Shown piece after piece: positions 1-11,125 of a stretch of DNA of 64,000 bases (positions within the stretch are counted from its first letter, which is position 1; the number at the start of each line of letters is the position of its first letter). The translations under genes and the position numbers were made by a program. The stretch covers positions 1,738,001-1,802,000 of the forward strand of contig NC_088322.1 of assembly GCF_910592395.1 (NCBI RefSeq), given 5' to 3'. The notes beneath the pieces were generated by a model. That model searched no databases and was not told the DNA's origin. It was given only the letters and a program-made list of their open reading frames with translations. This stretch comes from Lineus longissimus. Taxonomy: Eukaryota > Nemertea > Pilidiophora > Heteronemertea > Lineidae.

Positions 1-3000
1 CCAGGGCCGTATTCACGAAGCACTCTTAGTCAGAGCACGCTCTTAGCGTCCTCGTAGGCTATTCAGAAAATCAGCTATAAGCGTGTGGAAACCTAGATAC
101 TTGGACACTCTTTTCAGGTATCTAAGTCTCGGGTGTCCAGGGCCGTATTCACGAAGCACTCTTAGTCAGAGCACGCTCTTAGCGTCCTCGTAGGCTATTC
201 AGAAACTGAGCTATAAGTGTGTGGATACCTAGATACTTGGACACTCTTTTTAGGTATCTAAGTGTCCGGGTGTCCAGGGCCGTATTCACGAAGCACTCTT
301 AGTCAGAGCACGCTCTTAGCGTCCTCATAGGCTATTCAGAAACTGAGCTATAAGTGTGTGGATACCTAGATACTTGGACACTCTTTTTAGGTATCTAAGT
401 GTCCGGGTGTCCAGGGCCGTATTCACGAAGCACTCTTAGTCAGAGCACGCTCTTAGCGTCCTCGTAGGCTATTCAGAAACTGAGCTATAAGTGTGTGGAT
501 ACCTAGATACTCGGACACTCTTTTTAGGTATCTAAGTGTCCGGGTGTCCAGGGCGGTATTCATGAAGCACTCTTAGTCAGAGCACGCTCTTAGCGTCCTC
601 GTAGGGTATTCTGAAACTGAGCTATAAGTGTGTGGATACCTAGATACTTGGACACTCTTTTTAGGTATCTAAGTGTCCGGGTGTCCAGGGCCGTATTCAC
701 GAAGCACTCTTAGTCAGAGCACGCTCTTAGCGTCCTCGTAGGCTATTCAGAAACTGAGCTATAAGTGTGTGGATACCTAGATACTTGGACACTCGTTTTA
801 GGTATCTAAGTGTCCGGGTGTGCAGGGCCGTATTCACGAAGCACTCTTAGTCAGAGCACGCTCTTAGCGTCCTCGTAGGCTATTCAGAAACTGAGCTATA
901 AGTGTGTAGATACCTAGATACTTGGACACTCTTTTTAGGTATCTAAGTGTCCGGGTGTCCAGGGCCGTATTCACGAAGCACTCTTAGTCAGAGCACGCTC
1001 TTAGCGTCGTCCTAGGCTATTCAGAAACTGAGCTATAAGTATGTGGATACCTAGAAACTTGGACACACTTTTTAGGTATCTAAGTGTCCGGGTGTCCAGG
1101 GCGGTATTCACGAAGCACTCTTAGTCAGAGCACGCTCTTAGCGTCCTCGTAGGCTATTCTGAAACTGAGCTATAAGTGTGTGGATACCTAGATAAGTGGA
1201 CACTCTTTTTAGGTATCTAAGTGTCCGGGTGTCCAGGGCCGTATTCACGAAGCACCCTTAGTCAGAGCACGCTCTTAGCGTCCTCGTAGGCTATTCAGAA
1301 ACTGAGCTATAAGTGTGTGGATACCTAGATACTTGGACACTCTTTTTAGGTATCTGAGTGTCCGGGTGTCCAGGGCCGTATTCACGAAGCACTCTTAGTC
1401 AGAGCACGCTCTTAGTGTCCTCGTAGGCTATTCAGAAAATCAGCTATAAGCGTGTGGATAACTAGATACTTGGACACTCTTTTCAGGTATCTAAGTGTCC
1501 GGGTGTCCAGGGCCGTATTCACGAAGCACTCTTAGTCAGAGCACGCTCTTAGCGTCCTCGTAGGCTATTCAGAAACTGAGCTATAAGTGTGTGGATACCT
1601 AGATACTTGGACACTCTTTTTAGGTATCTAAGTGTCCGGGTGTCCAGGGCCGTATTCACGAAGCACTCTTTGTCAGAGCACGCTCTTAGCGTCCTCGTAG
1701 GCTATTCAGAAACTGAGCTATAAGTGTGTGGATACCTAGATACTTGGACACTCTTTTTAGGTATCTAAGTGTCCTGGTGTCCAGGGCCGTATTCACGAAA
1801 CACTCTTAGTCAGAGCACGCACTTAGTGTCCTCGTAGGCTATTCAGAAACTGAGCTATAAGTGTGTGGATACCTAGATACTTGGACACACTTTTTAGGTA
1901 TCTAAGTGTCCTGGTGTCCAGGGCCGTATTCACGAAGCACTCTTAGTCAGAGCACGCTCTTAGCGTCCTCGTAGGCTATTCTGAAACTGAGCTATAAGTG
2001 TGTGGATACCTAGATACTTGGACACTCTTTTTAGGTATCTAAGTGTCCGGGTGTCCAGGGCCGTATTGACGAAGCACTCTTAGTCAGAGCACGCTCTTAG
2101 CGTCCTCGTAGGCTATTCAGAAACTGAGCTATAAGTGTGTGGATACCTAGATACTTGGACACTCTTTTTAGGTATCTAAGTGTCCGGGTGTCCAGTGCCG
2201 TATTCACGAAGCACTCTTCGTCAGAGCACGCTCTTAGCGTCCTCGTAGGCTATTCAGAAACTGAGCTATAAGTGTGTAGATACCTAGATACTTGGACACT
2301 CTTTTTAGGTATCTAAGTGTCCGGGTGTCCAGGGCCGTATTCACGAAGCACTCTTAGTCAGAGCACGCTCTTAGCGTCGTCCTAGGCTATTCAGAAACTG
2401 AGCTATAAGTATGTGGATACCTAGATACTTGGACACACTTTTTAGGTATCTAAGTGTCCGGGTGTCCAGGGCGGTATTCACGAAGCACTCTTAGTTAGAG
2501 CACGCTCTTAGCGTCCTCGTAGGCTATTCTGAAACTGAGCTATAAGTGTGTGGATACCTAGATACTTGGACACTCTTTTTAGGTATCTAAGTGTCCGGGT
2601 GTCCAGTGCCGTATTCACGAAGCACTCTTAGTCAGAGCACGCTCCTAGCGTCCTCGTAGGCTATTCAGAAACTGAGCTATAAGTGTGTGGATACCTAGAT
2701 ACTTGGACACTCTTTTTAGGTATCTAAGTGTCCGGATGTCCAGGGCCGTATTCACGAAGCACTCTTAGTCAGAGCACGCTCTTAGCGTCCTCGTAGGCTA
2801 TTCAGAAACTGAGCTATAAGTGTGTGGATACCTAGATACCTGGACACTCTTTTTAGGTATCTAAGTGTCCGGGTGTCCAGGGCCGTATTCACGAAGCACT
2901 CTTAGTCAGAGGACGCTCTTAGCGTCCTCGTAGGCTTTTCAGCAACTGAGCTATAAGTGTGTGGATACCTAGATACTCGGACACTATTTTTAGGTATCTA

Positions 3001-6000
3001 AGTGTCCGGGTGTCCAGGGCGGTATTCACGAAGCACTCTTAGTCCGAGCACGCTCTTAGCGTCCTCGTAGGCTATTCAGAAAATGAGCTATAAGTGTGTG
3101 GATACCTAGATACTTGGACACTCTTTTTAGGTATCTAAGTGTCCGGGTGCGCTGGGCCGTATTCACGAAGCACTCTTAGTCAGAGCACGCTCTTAGCGTC
3201 CTCGTAGGCTATTCAGAAACTGAGCTATAAGTGTGTGGATACCTAGATACTTGGACACTCTTTTTAGGTATCTAAGTGTCCGGGTGTCCAGGGCCGTATT
3301 CACGAAGCACTCTTAGTCAGAGCACGCTCTTAGCGTCCTCGTAGGCTATTCAGAAACTGAGCTATAAGTGTGTGGATACCTAGATACTTGGACACTCTTT
3401 TTAGGTATCTGAGTGTCCGGGTGTCCAGGGCCGTATTCACGAAGCACTCTTAGTCAGAGCACGCTCTTAGCGTCCTCGTAGGCTATTCAGAAAATCAGCT
3501 ATAAGCGTGTGGAAACCTAGATACTTGGACACTCTTTTCAGGTATCTAAGTCTCGGGTGTCCAGGGCCGTATTCACGAAGCACTCTTAGTCAGAGCACGC
3601 TCTTAGCGTCCTCGTAGGCTATTCAGAAACTGAGCTATAAGTGTGTGGATACCTAGATACTTGGACACTCTTTTTAGGTATCTAAGTGTCCGGGTGTCCA
3701 GGGCCGTATTCACGAAGCACTCTTAGTCAGAGCACGCTCTTAGCGTCCTCATAGGCTATTCAGAAACTGAGCTATAAGTGTGTGGATACCTAGATACTTG
3801 GACACTCTTTTTAGGTATCTAAGTGTCCGGGTGTCCAGGGCCGTATTCACGAAGCACTCTTAGTCAGAGCACGCTCTTAGCGTCCTCGTAGGCTATTCAG
3901 AAACTGAGCTATAAGTGTGTGGATACCTAGATACTCGGACACTCTTTTTAGGTATCTAAGTGTCCGGGTGTCCAGGGCGGTATTCATGAAGCACTCTTAG
4001 TCAGAGCACGCTCTTAGCGTCCTCGTAGGGTATTCTGAAACTGAGCTATAAGTGTGTGGATACCTAGATACTTGGACACTCTTTTTAGGTATCTAAGTGT
4101 CCGGGTGTCCAGGGCCGTATTCACGAAGCACTCTTAGTCAGAGCACGCTCTTAGCGTCCTCGTAGGCTATTCAGAAACTGAGCTATAAGTGTGTGGATAC
4201 CTAGATACTTGGACACTCGTTTTAGGTATCTAAGTGTCCGGGTGTGCAGGGCCGTATTCACGAAGCACTCTTAGTCAGAGCACGCTCTTAGCGTCCTCGT
4301 AGGCTATTCAGAAACTGAGCTATAAGTGTGTAGATACCTAGATACTTGGACACTCTTTTTAGGTATCTAAGTGTCCGGGTGTCCAGGGCCGTATTCACGA
4401 AGCACTCTTAGTCAGAGCACGCTCTTAGCGTCGTCCTAGGCTATTCAGAAACTGAGCTATAAGTATGTGGATACCTAGAAACTTGGACACACTTTTTAGG
4501 TATCTAAGTGTCCGGGTGTCCAGGGCGGTATTCACGAAGCACTCTTAGTCAGAGCACGCTCTTAGCGTCCTCGTAGGCTATTCTGAAACTGAGCTATAAG
4601 TGTGTGGATACCTAGATAAGTGGACACTCTTTTTAGGTATCTAAGTGTCCGGGTGTCCAGGGCCGTATTCACGAAGCACCCTTAGTCAGAGCACGCTCTT
4701 AGCGTCCTCGTAGGCTATTCAGAAACTGAGCTATAAGTGTGTGGATACCTAGATACTTGGACACTCTTTTTAGGTATCTGAGTGTCCGGGTGTCCAGGGC
4801 CGTATTCACGAAGCACTCTTAGTCAGAGCACGCTCTTAGTGTCCTCGTAGGCTATTCAGAAAATCAGCTATAAGCGTGTGGATAACTAGATACTTGGACA
4901 CTCTTTTCAGGTATCTAAGTGTCCGGGTGTCCAGGGCCGTATTCACGAAGCACTCTTAGTCAGAGCACGCTCTTAGCGTCCTCGTAGGCTATTCAGAAAC
5001 TGAGCTATAAGTGTGTGGATACCTAGATACTTGGACACTCTTTTTAGGTATCTAAGTGTCCGGGTGTCCAGGGCCGTATTCACGAAGCACTCTTTGTCAG
5101 AGCACGCTCTTAGCGTCCTCGTAGGCTATTCAGAAACTGAGCTATAAGTGTGTGGATACCTAGATACTTGGACACTCTTTTTAGGTATCTAAGTGTCCTG
5201 GTGTCCAGGGCCGTATTCACGAAACACTCTTAGTCAGAGCACGCACTTAGTGTCCTCGTAGGCTATTCAGAAACTGAGCTATAAGTGTGTGGATACCTAG
5301 ATACTTGGACACACTTTTTAGGTATCTAAGTGTCCTGGTGTCCAGGGCCGTATTCACGAAGCACTCTTAGTCAGAGCACGCTCTTAGCGTCCTCGTAGGC
5401 TATTCTGAAACTGAGCTATAAGTGTGTGGATACCTAGATACTTGGACACTCTTTTTAGGTATCTAAGTGTCCGGGTGTCCAGGGCCGTATTCACGAAGCA
5501 CTCTTAGTCAGAGCACGCTCTTAGCGTCCTCGTAGGCTATTCAGAAACTGAGCTATAAGTGTGTGGATACCTAGATACTTGGACACTCTTTTTAGGTATC
5601 TAAGTGTCCGGGTGTCCAGTGCCGTATTCACGAAGCACTCTTCGTCAGAGCACGCTCTTAGCGTCCTCGTAGGCTATTCAGAAACTGAGCTATAAGTGTG
5701 TAGATACCTAGATACTTGGACACTCTTTTTAGGTATCTAAGTGTCCGGGTGTCCAGGGCCGTATTCACGAAGCACTCTTAGTCAGAGCACGCTCTTAGCG
5801 TCGTCCTAGGCTATTCAGAAACTGAGCTATAAGTATGTGGATACCTAGATACTTGGACACACTTTTTAGGTATCTAAGTGTCCGGGTGTCCAGGGCGGTA
5901 TTCACGAAGCACTCTTAGTTAGAGCACGCTCTTAGCGTCCTCGTAGGCTATTCTGAAACTGAGCTATAAGTGTGTGGATACCTAGATACTTGGACACTCT

Positions 6001-6848
6001 TTTTAGGTATCTAAGTGTCCGGGTGTCCAGTGCCGTATTCACGAAGCACTCTTAGTCAGAGCACGCTCTTAGCGTCCTCGTAGGCTATTCAGAAACTGAG
6101 CTATAAGTGTGTGGATACCTAGATACTTGGACACTCTTTTTAGGTATCTAAGTGTCCGGATTTCCAGGGCCGTATTCACGAAGCACTCTTAGTCAGAGCA
6201 CGCTCTTAGCGTCCTCGTAGGCTATTCAGAAACTGAGCTATAAGTGTGTGGATACCTAGATACCTGGACACTCTTTTTAGGTATCTAAGTGTCCGGGTGT
6301 CCAGGGCCGTATTCACGAAGCACTCTTAGTCAGAGGACGCTCTTAGCGTCCTCGTAGGCTATTCAGCAACTGAGCTATAAGTGTGTGGATACCTAGATAC
6401 TCGGACACTATTTTTAGGTATCTAAGTGTCCGGGTGTCCAGGGCGGTATTCACGAAGCACTCTTAGTCCGAGCACGCTCTTAGCGTCCTCGTAGGCTATT
6501 CAGAAAATGAGCTATAAGTGTGTGGATACCTAGATACTTGGACACTCTTTTTAGGTATCTAAGTGTCCGGGTGCGCTGGGCCGTATTCACGAAGCACTCT
6601 TAGTCAGAGCACGCTCTTAGCGTCCTCGTAGGCTATTCAGAAACTGAGCTATAAGTGTGTGGATACCTAGATACTTGGACACTCTTTTTAGGTATCTAAG
6701 TGTCCGGGTGTCCAGGGCCGTATTCACGAAGCACTCTTAGTCAGAGCACGCTCTTAGCGTCCTCGTAGGCTATTCAGAAACTTAGCTATAAGTGTGTGGA
6801 TACCTAGATACTTGGACACTCTTTTTAGGTATCTAAGTGTCCGGGTGT
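1..6848. repeat. 25-monomer higher-order repeat, two copies of 3,424 bp
   Basis: The stretch 1-3424 recurs at 3425-6848 with the same order of diagnostic variants: the AAAATCAGC / GGAAACC monomer with shortened AAGTCTCGGG at 1-136 recurs at 3425-3560, then the CATAGGC, GGCGGTATTCATG, GTCGTCCTAGG, ATAAGTGGAC and GTGCGCTGGG monomers follow in the same sequence. Only scattered differences exist (for example GCTCCTAGCG at 2641 against GCTCTTAGCG in the second copy). After 6848 the order changes. This is a recent segmental duplication of 25 monomers. Confidence 0.85.
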
Positions 6849-7759
6849 CCAGGGCCGTATTCACGAAGCACTCTTAGTCAGAGCACGCTCTTAGCGTCCT
6901 CGTAGGCTATTCAGAAACTGAGCTATAAGTGTGTGGATACCTAGATACTTGGACACTCTTTTTAGGTATCTAAGTGTCCGGGTGTCCAGGGCCGTATTCA
7001 CGAAGCACTCTTTGTCAGAGCACGCTCTTAGCGTCCTCGTAGGCTATTCAGAAACTGAGCTATAAGTGTGTGGATACCTAGATACTTGGACACTCTTTTT
7101 AGGTATCTAAGTGTCCTGGTGTCCAGGGCCGTATTCACGAAACACTCTTAGTCAGAGCACGCACTTAGTGTCCTCGTAGGCTATTCAGAAACTGAGCTAT
7201 AAGTGTGTGGATACCTAGATACTTGGACACACTTTTTAGGTATCTAAGTGTCCTGGTGTCCAGGGCCGTATTCACGAAGCACTCTTAGTCAGAGCACGCT
7301 CTTAGCGTCCTCGTAGGCTATTCAGAAAATGAGCTATAAGCGTGTGGATACCTAGATACTTGGACACTCTTTTCAGGTATCTAAGTGTCCGGGTGTCCAG
7401 GGCCGTATTCACGAAGCACTCTTAGTCAGAGCACGCTCTTAGCGTCCTCGTAGGCTATTCAGAAACTGAGCTATAAGTGTGTGGATACCTAGATACTCGG
7501 ACACTCTTTTTAGGTATCTAAGTGTCCGGGTGTCCAAGGCGGTATTCATGAAGCACTCTTAGTCAGAGCACGCTCTTAGCGTCCTCGTAGGCTATTCAGA
7601 AACTGAGCTATAAGTGTGTGGATACCTAGATACTTGGACACTCTTTTTAGGTATCTAAGTGTCCGGGTGTGCAGGGCCGTATTCACGAAGCACTCTTCGT
7701 CAGAGCACGCTCTTAGCGTCCTCGTAGGCTATTCAGAAACTGAGCTATAAGTGTGTAGA

Positions 7760-7765
7760 TACCTA
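7760..7765. repeat. Target-site duplication, left copy (TACCTA)
   Basis: TACCTA abuts the AG of the left TIR and is repeated right after the right TIR at 27662-27667. Uninterrupted satellite monomers carry one TACCTA at this place (for example 38346-38351), so it is a true 6-bp duplication, the length known for Polintons. Confidence 0.95.
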
Positions 7766-7976
7766 AGAAAGTGTATATTGCGGTGGTAGGAACGTAGGTA
7801 ATTCTAAGCTATTTTGACCAAAAGCCCTTACAGGTCTTTTGCCCCAAATTAGCCTACAACCCCAAAGAACCAATCCACCGCAATATACACTTTCTATCAT
7901 TCATGAGATTCCCAGTGAAGCGTTGCAATGAAATGGTCAGTGAAATGGTGAGGGAATACTAGAGTTCAATGGGTTA
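7766..7976 (+). repeat. Left terminal inverted repeat (211 bp)
   Basis: It is the reverse complement of 27451-27661 without a difference that I can see; the match ends at GGGTTA (7971-7976). It starts AGAAAGTGTATATTGCGG and contains an inverted copy of its own first 21 bp at 7875-7895, so positions 7766-7895 could fold as a hairpin with a loop of about 88 nt. The TIR end is the expected integrase substrate and replication origin, where a protein primer would be attached. Confidence 0.96.
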
Positions 7977-8048
7977 TTCCATTAAAATAAATGGCCTTTT
8001 TACTGTCTTCATTATCCAAAATTCAAGGAAAAAATTCAAGTAAATTAA
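7977..8048. other. Leader between left TIR and first gene
   Basis: A short AT-rich stretch that ends in AAGTAAATTAA directly before the ATG at 8049, the same start context as at several other genes of the element. No other feature is visible. Confidence 0.5.
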
Positions 8049-9440
8049 ATGTATTATCCAATAGCAAATCAACATAAAAGTAAATTCACCTATGACTTCT
8101 TTAATTTAGAAGTAACTGTTAATACTAATAACTTCTTCAGACTACAAGAAACTAAGATAACACCTGGGTTTTTGAGCCTGAAAAATAAGAAAGACTGTCT
8201 GCGACTGGAAAAGAATCCATTATCGTTTTACCAGAACCAATTTAACATGGCTGTTTGGTTTGCTACAACAGGTTGTGGTATTTCAATAGACGATCACTTG
8301 AATCACAGTGACCCATTGTTAAGGTCAATTTACAGGTTTCATGTTTACTATCAAATATTGAAGATCATGAAGAATCTAGAGATACCAATTCCAGGTGAAA
8401 GTGATTTTAATGAGACAAACAATAACATTAACCGTAGGAAACTAGGAGGGTTATTGAGTGAATTTGGTTTAAAAGACGAGTACGATTTCTCGGTGTTTGA
8501 AAATAACGGTGGTTGGAGGTCATGGAGTGTACCGGATTACAACCCGAACATAACTGATCCCGGATATTACATCAATGATTCTAAAATCAATTTCTTCCTC
8601 ATGCAAGTTCATGAAAATAGAATGCCACCGATGTTCAGTAAAGACTGGGATGCTGGAATGGCTAATTTCAAATATCCAGATATTTTCATCAAGGATCATG
8701 TCAGGAGACACAAGAATGTATTTGATGTAATTACACAAAATGAATGTCAAACCTATCAACAATTCATGATATTTAAATCAAATGGTTTCTCTAATCCTGG
8801 AATAGAGAGGTTAAATGATACAATAAGAACATATGTTTACTGTATTCTGGGTGCTCAGGCATTGACCAGAACACCAATAATTGGAGTACCGGGTACAGAA
8901 TGGGATGCACAGAAGGAATTTAACAAACTATTAAAGGACTCGATTAATCAACATCCTGATATTCCCACTTCAATTCAAAGATACCAAAAAGCAGTGAGTG
9001 ACACTCATACAAGACTAGATTATGTAATAGCACCAGGATTGTATGTCATAGGATCAAATATGGTACTCGTTATTGGTAAGCTGGATAACTACAATAATAA
9101 CATTTTAATAGCACCAAAAAATGCTAAACCCGGTAAGAATGACATTAACCACAAAAAGACCTTACCACCACCACTGATGGAAGGAAATAGTTCTAAGAAA
9201 ATAAGAGTTAAGAGTAGCGTTGGTACTGTCAAGACGGACTTCGTCCTGAGAGCAAAGCTCGAGACCAGTCATAAACCAAAGAGTAATGTTGATACACCAA
9301 AAACAACTGAAACCTCAAAGAATACTCCTACTACTACTAAACTTGACACCAAAGTTGAGAAGGTGGATGATACTCATGAAACAATTAAATTCATGCTTTA
9401 CTCAGTTGTTAGTACATTGATTGTTTTTATTGTTAGATAA
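8049..9440 (+). CDS. Conserved Polinton protein of unknown function, tail-anchored
   Basis: 463 aa, ATG in TAAATTAAATG context. From memory of the family, a long hypothetical protein with the signature FYQNQFNMAVWFATTGCG (about residues 60-78), then a PLLRSIYRFHVYYQ block and a RLNDTIRTYVYCILGAQ block, recurs in invertebrate Polintons; no activity is known to me. The conserved body runs to about residue 365. The rest is a low-complexity K/T-rich tail and a C-terminal hydrophobic segment (about residues 449-463) that suggests a tail anchor in a membrane. A hairpin module is embedded in frame at residues about 396-404 in the variable tail. It is first in a tight plus-strand row and ends 10 bp before the next ATG. 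A structural or membrane role in the virion is inference. Confidence 0.75.
   Translation: MYYPIANQHKSKFTYDFFNLEVTVNTNNFFRLQETKITPGFLSLKNKKDCLRLEKNPLSFYQNQFNMAVWFATTGCGISIDDHLNHSDPLLRSIYRFHVYYQILKIMKNLEIPIPGESDFNETNNNINRRKLGGLLSEFGLKDEYDFSVFENNGGWRSWSVPDYNPNITDPGYYINDSKINFFLMQVHENRMPPMFSKDWDAGMANFKYPDIFIKDHVRRHKNVFDVITQNECQTYQQFMIFKSNGFSNPGIERLNDTIRTYVYCILGAQALTRTPIIGVPGTEWDAQKEFNKLLKDSINQHPDIPTSIQRYQKAVSDTHTRLDYVIAPGLYVIGSNMVLVIGKLDNYNNNILIAPKNAKPGKNDINHKKTLPPPLMEGNSSKKIRVKSSVGTVKTDFVLRAKLETSHKPKSNVDTPKTTETSKNTPTTTKLDTKVEKVDDTHETIKFMLYSVVSTLIVFIVR
9236..9260 (+). repeat. Double-hairpin module inside the first gene
   Basis: GGAC-TTC-GTCC (9236-9246), 3 nt, then GAGC-AAA-GCTC (9250-9260). It is read in frame as DFVLRAKLE in the variable tail of the protein. 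Confidence 0.85.
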
Positions 9441-9450
9441 ATAAGTAATT

Positions 9451-11112
9451 ATGGCTGAAGGAGGTGAAAATTATGAAATGAGTGATTACGATCCACAATC
9501 ATCATCATCATCATCATTATCACCTGATGAAATTCTTGAACAAATTCAAGAAATGAGAAAGGATGATTTAATTAATCAATATATTCACGCAAGATACAAC
9601 ACAGGTGAAATCAATAGAACTTTTCAAGATGACGGCACAACATACAACACAGGAGGTGAATATATCCAAATGGATGAGATAGATCCTAATACAGGTGAAA
9701 TCAATAGAACTTTTCAAGATGACGGCACAACATACAACACAGGAGGTGAAAATCTTACTACTGAAACTTCATTCAGTACACCAGAAAGAGTAAGAGGTAT
9801 TGTCCCTGAATTGATGGAAAAGGAGTTAAGTTACGATACAATAGAGGATAAACTTGATACAGCATTGGGAGGATTAAACTTGAATTATGACAAGAAAAAA
9901 TTGAGTAATCTTTCACCACACATTAGTTACAATGGAAACAAACTTTATTACTTTCCGACAAATTCTGAACTTGATTTGATAAAAGATAAACTAGGAAACA
10001 AAAATTTATTTGAATATCCTGATAAAAATGGAGAAAAGATAAAGTTAATTCCTTTAACTAAGGATAATGGAAGCTTCTATGCTGAAGGCACATTAAAGAC
10101 TAAGTTTGGTACCAGATTTGTTGACATGATTAGAGGTATGATTGCACCTGACCCACCAGTAAGGGAACCTACATTAGTAACCCCTGAAACAAAGGCAGTA
10201 ATTAATGAGGTAAACAGTTCAAACAAACCTATAGTTAAACTGATAGATTCTAATGATGATGAACTTAAAACACTGGGTTTTACTGAATATGCCTTGAGAG
10301 AACTTAGAGGGTTAAAACAGGCTGGTGATGATCTAGCTACAGTAAAGAGGGATAAGGACATGCAAATACAAGAACTAGAAAAAAAAATTCATGATTTAAC
10401 AAGAGACTATTTAGAGTCTGTAGAAGAAGGTTCTGAAGATAAAGGAGAGTTGAAAAAGCAAATAGATGAACTAAATGACAAATTGTATGAGGAACAGTCA
10501 AAGGTATGGAGGTTAGACAATGACAGGGAGTCACAAACTAGAAGAATTAAACGTTTAATTGTTGATGTTCTAAAGAAACCAGATTCAACTATTCCTCTGA
10601 AGGACAGAATAAAGTTACTTTTTAAGACATATGGTGTAACCATTAGCGCCATAATAACAGCTGTTGTAATGACATTTACAACTCTAGGTCTTAGTATCAG
10701 TAGTGCTTTAAGTGGTGCCACTAAATCTGTAAAACCAACTCCAGGACCAGGACCATCTCCAGGACCAGACCCAACTCCAGGACCTACACCAGAACCAGGA
10801 CCAAAACCATCAATACCAGATAAAGTAAAAGAAGGTCTCAAGAAGTTTGCTGAATGGCTAAAAGAACTAGCCAAGAAATCAGCTGCGGCTTTACCGGGAA
10901 TCATCGGTTCTATCGTATCATTTCTCCTGAAAACAATTGGTGCAGTTGTTGGCTTTCTAGCTGAACATCTGATCATAGCAGTTATTGCTATTGTGAGCTC
11001 CATAATCTATGGTTTAATTGGGGGTGTTAAAGCCTTAAAATCACGTAAAACAGTAAAATCACGAAAAAAGGTCTTAGGTGACCTTCTATCAAAACAATGT
11101 TTAAAAAAATAA
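9451..11112 (+). CDS. Coiled-coil protein with hydrophobic C-terminal region
   Basis: 553 aa. The N-terminus is acidic with a serine run and a perfectly repeated 20-residue unit (residues 51-70 and 81-100). A charged, probably coiled-coil segment lies at about 300-370. It is followed by IPLKDRIKLLFKTYGVT and a hydrophobic segment (about 394-421), a proline/glycine-rich linker (about 428-454), and a long hydrophobic end (about 480-527) starting LPGIIGSIVSFLLKTIG, then a basic tail. The combination of the IPLKDRIK block with LPGIIG and a hydrophobic end recurs, as I recall, in hypothetical proteins of invertebrate Polintons. It is likely a membrane-associated virion or morphogenesis protein, but the function is not established. 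It starts 10 bp after the previous stop and ends 13 bp before the next ATG. Confidence 0.72.
   Translation: MAEGGENYEMSDYDPQSSSSSSLSPDEILEQIQEMRKDDLINQYIHARYNTGEINRTFQDDGTTYNTGGEYIQMDEIDPNTGEINRTFQDDGTTYNTGGENLTTETSFSTPERVRGIVPELMEKELSYDTIEDKLDTALGGLNLNYDKKKLSNLSPHISYNGNKLYYFPTNSELDLIKDKLGNKNLFEYPDKNGEKIKLIPLTKDNGSFYAEGTLKTKFGTRFVDMIRGMIAPDPPVREPTLVTPETKAVINEVNSSNKPIVKLIDSNDDELKTLGFTEYALRELRGLKQAGDDLATVKRDKDMQIQELEKKIHDLTRDYLESVEEGSEDKGELKKQIDELNDKLYEEQSKVWRLDNDRESQTRRIKRLIVDVLKKPDSTIPLKDRIKLLFKTYGVTISAIITAVVMTFTTLGLSISSALSGATKSVKPTPGPGPSPGPDPTPGPTPEPGPKPSIPDKVKEGLKKFAEWLKELAKKSAAALPGIIGSIVSFLLKTIGAVVGFLAEHLIIAVIAIVSSIIYGLIGGVKALKSRKTVKSRKKVLGDLLSKQCLKK
9601..9750 (+). repeat. 60-bp perfect direct repeat in the coiled-coil gene
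   Basis: Positions 9601-9660 and 9691-9750 are identical, 90 bp apart, and keep the frame, giving two copies of a 20-residue unit beginning TGEINRTFQDDG. The lack of differences implies a recent duplication. Confidence 0.9.
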
Positions 11113-11125
11113 TTATTATGTAAAT

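Larger units (their letters stand above)
1..7765. repeat. Tandem satellite array, 137-bp monomer (left flank)
   Basis: Head-to-tail monomers of 137 bp, about 57 copies, each starting near CCAGGGCCGTATTCACGAAG. Single monomers differ by a few substitutions or 1-2 bp indels; the first one is 136 bp. Inside each monomer there is a short palindrome AGAGC-AC-GCTCT and a separated inverted pair GATACCT / AGGTATC. I see no open reading frame, no spacer structure and no other gene in this stretch. The array resumes in phase after the inserted element. Confidence 0.97.

Noticed and set aside
1-137. Relationship between the satellite AGAGC-AC-GCTCT palindrome and the Polinton GAGC-NNN-GCTC modules
   Set aside because: Only five bases of stem are alike, the loop length differs (2 against 3), and the flanks do not match. 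It is chance similarity unless a wider search shows otherwise.
1-7765. CRISPR array, because of the regular repeats
   Set aside because: The whole 137-bp unit repeats without unique spacers, and the context is an animal Polinton. It is satellite DNA.
10407-11003. 198-codon minus-strand frame inside the coiled-coil gene
   Set aside because: It is a shadow of the real plus-strand gene, mirrored by its Pro/Gly repeats and hydrophobic end.
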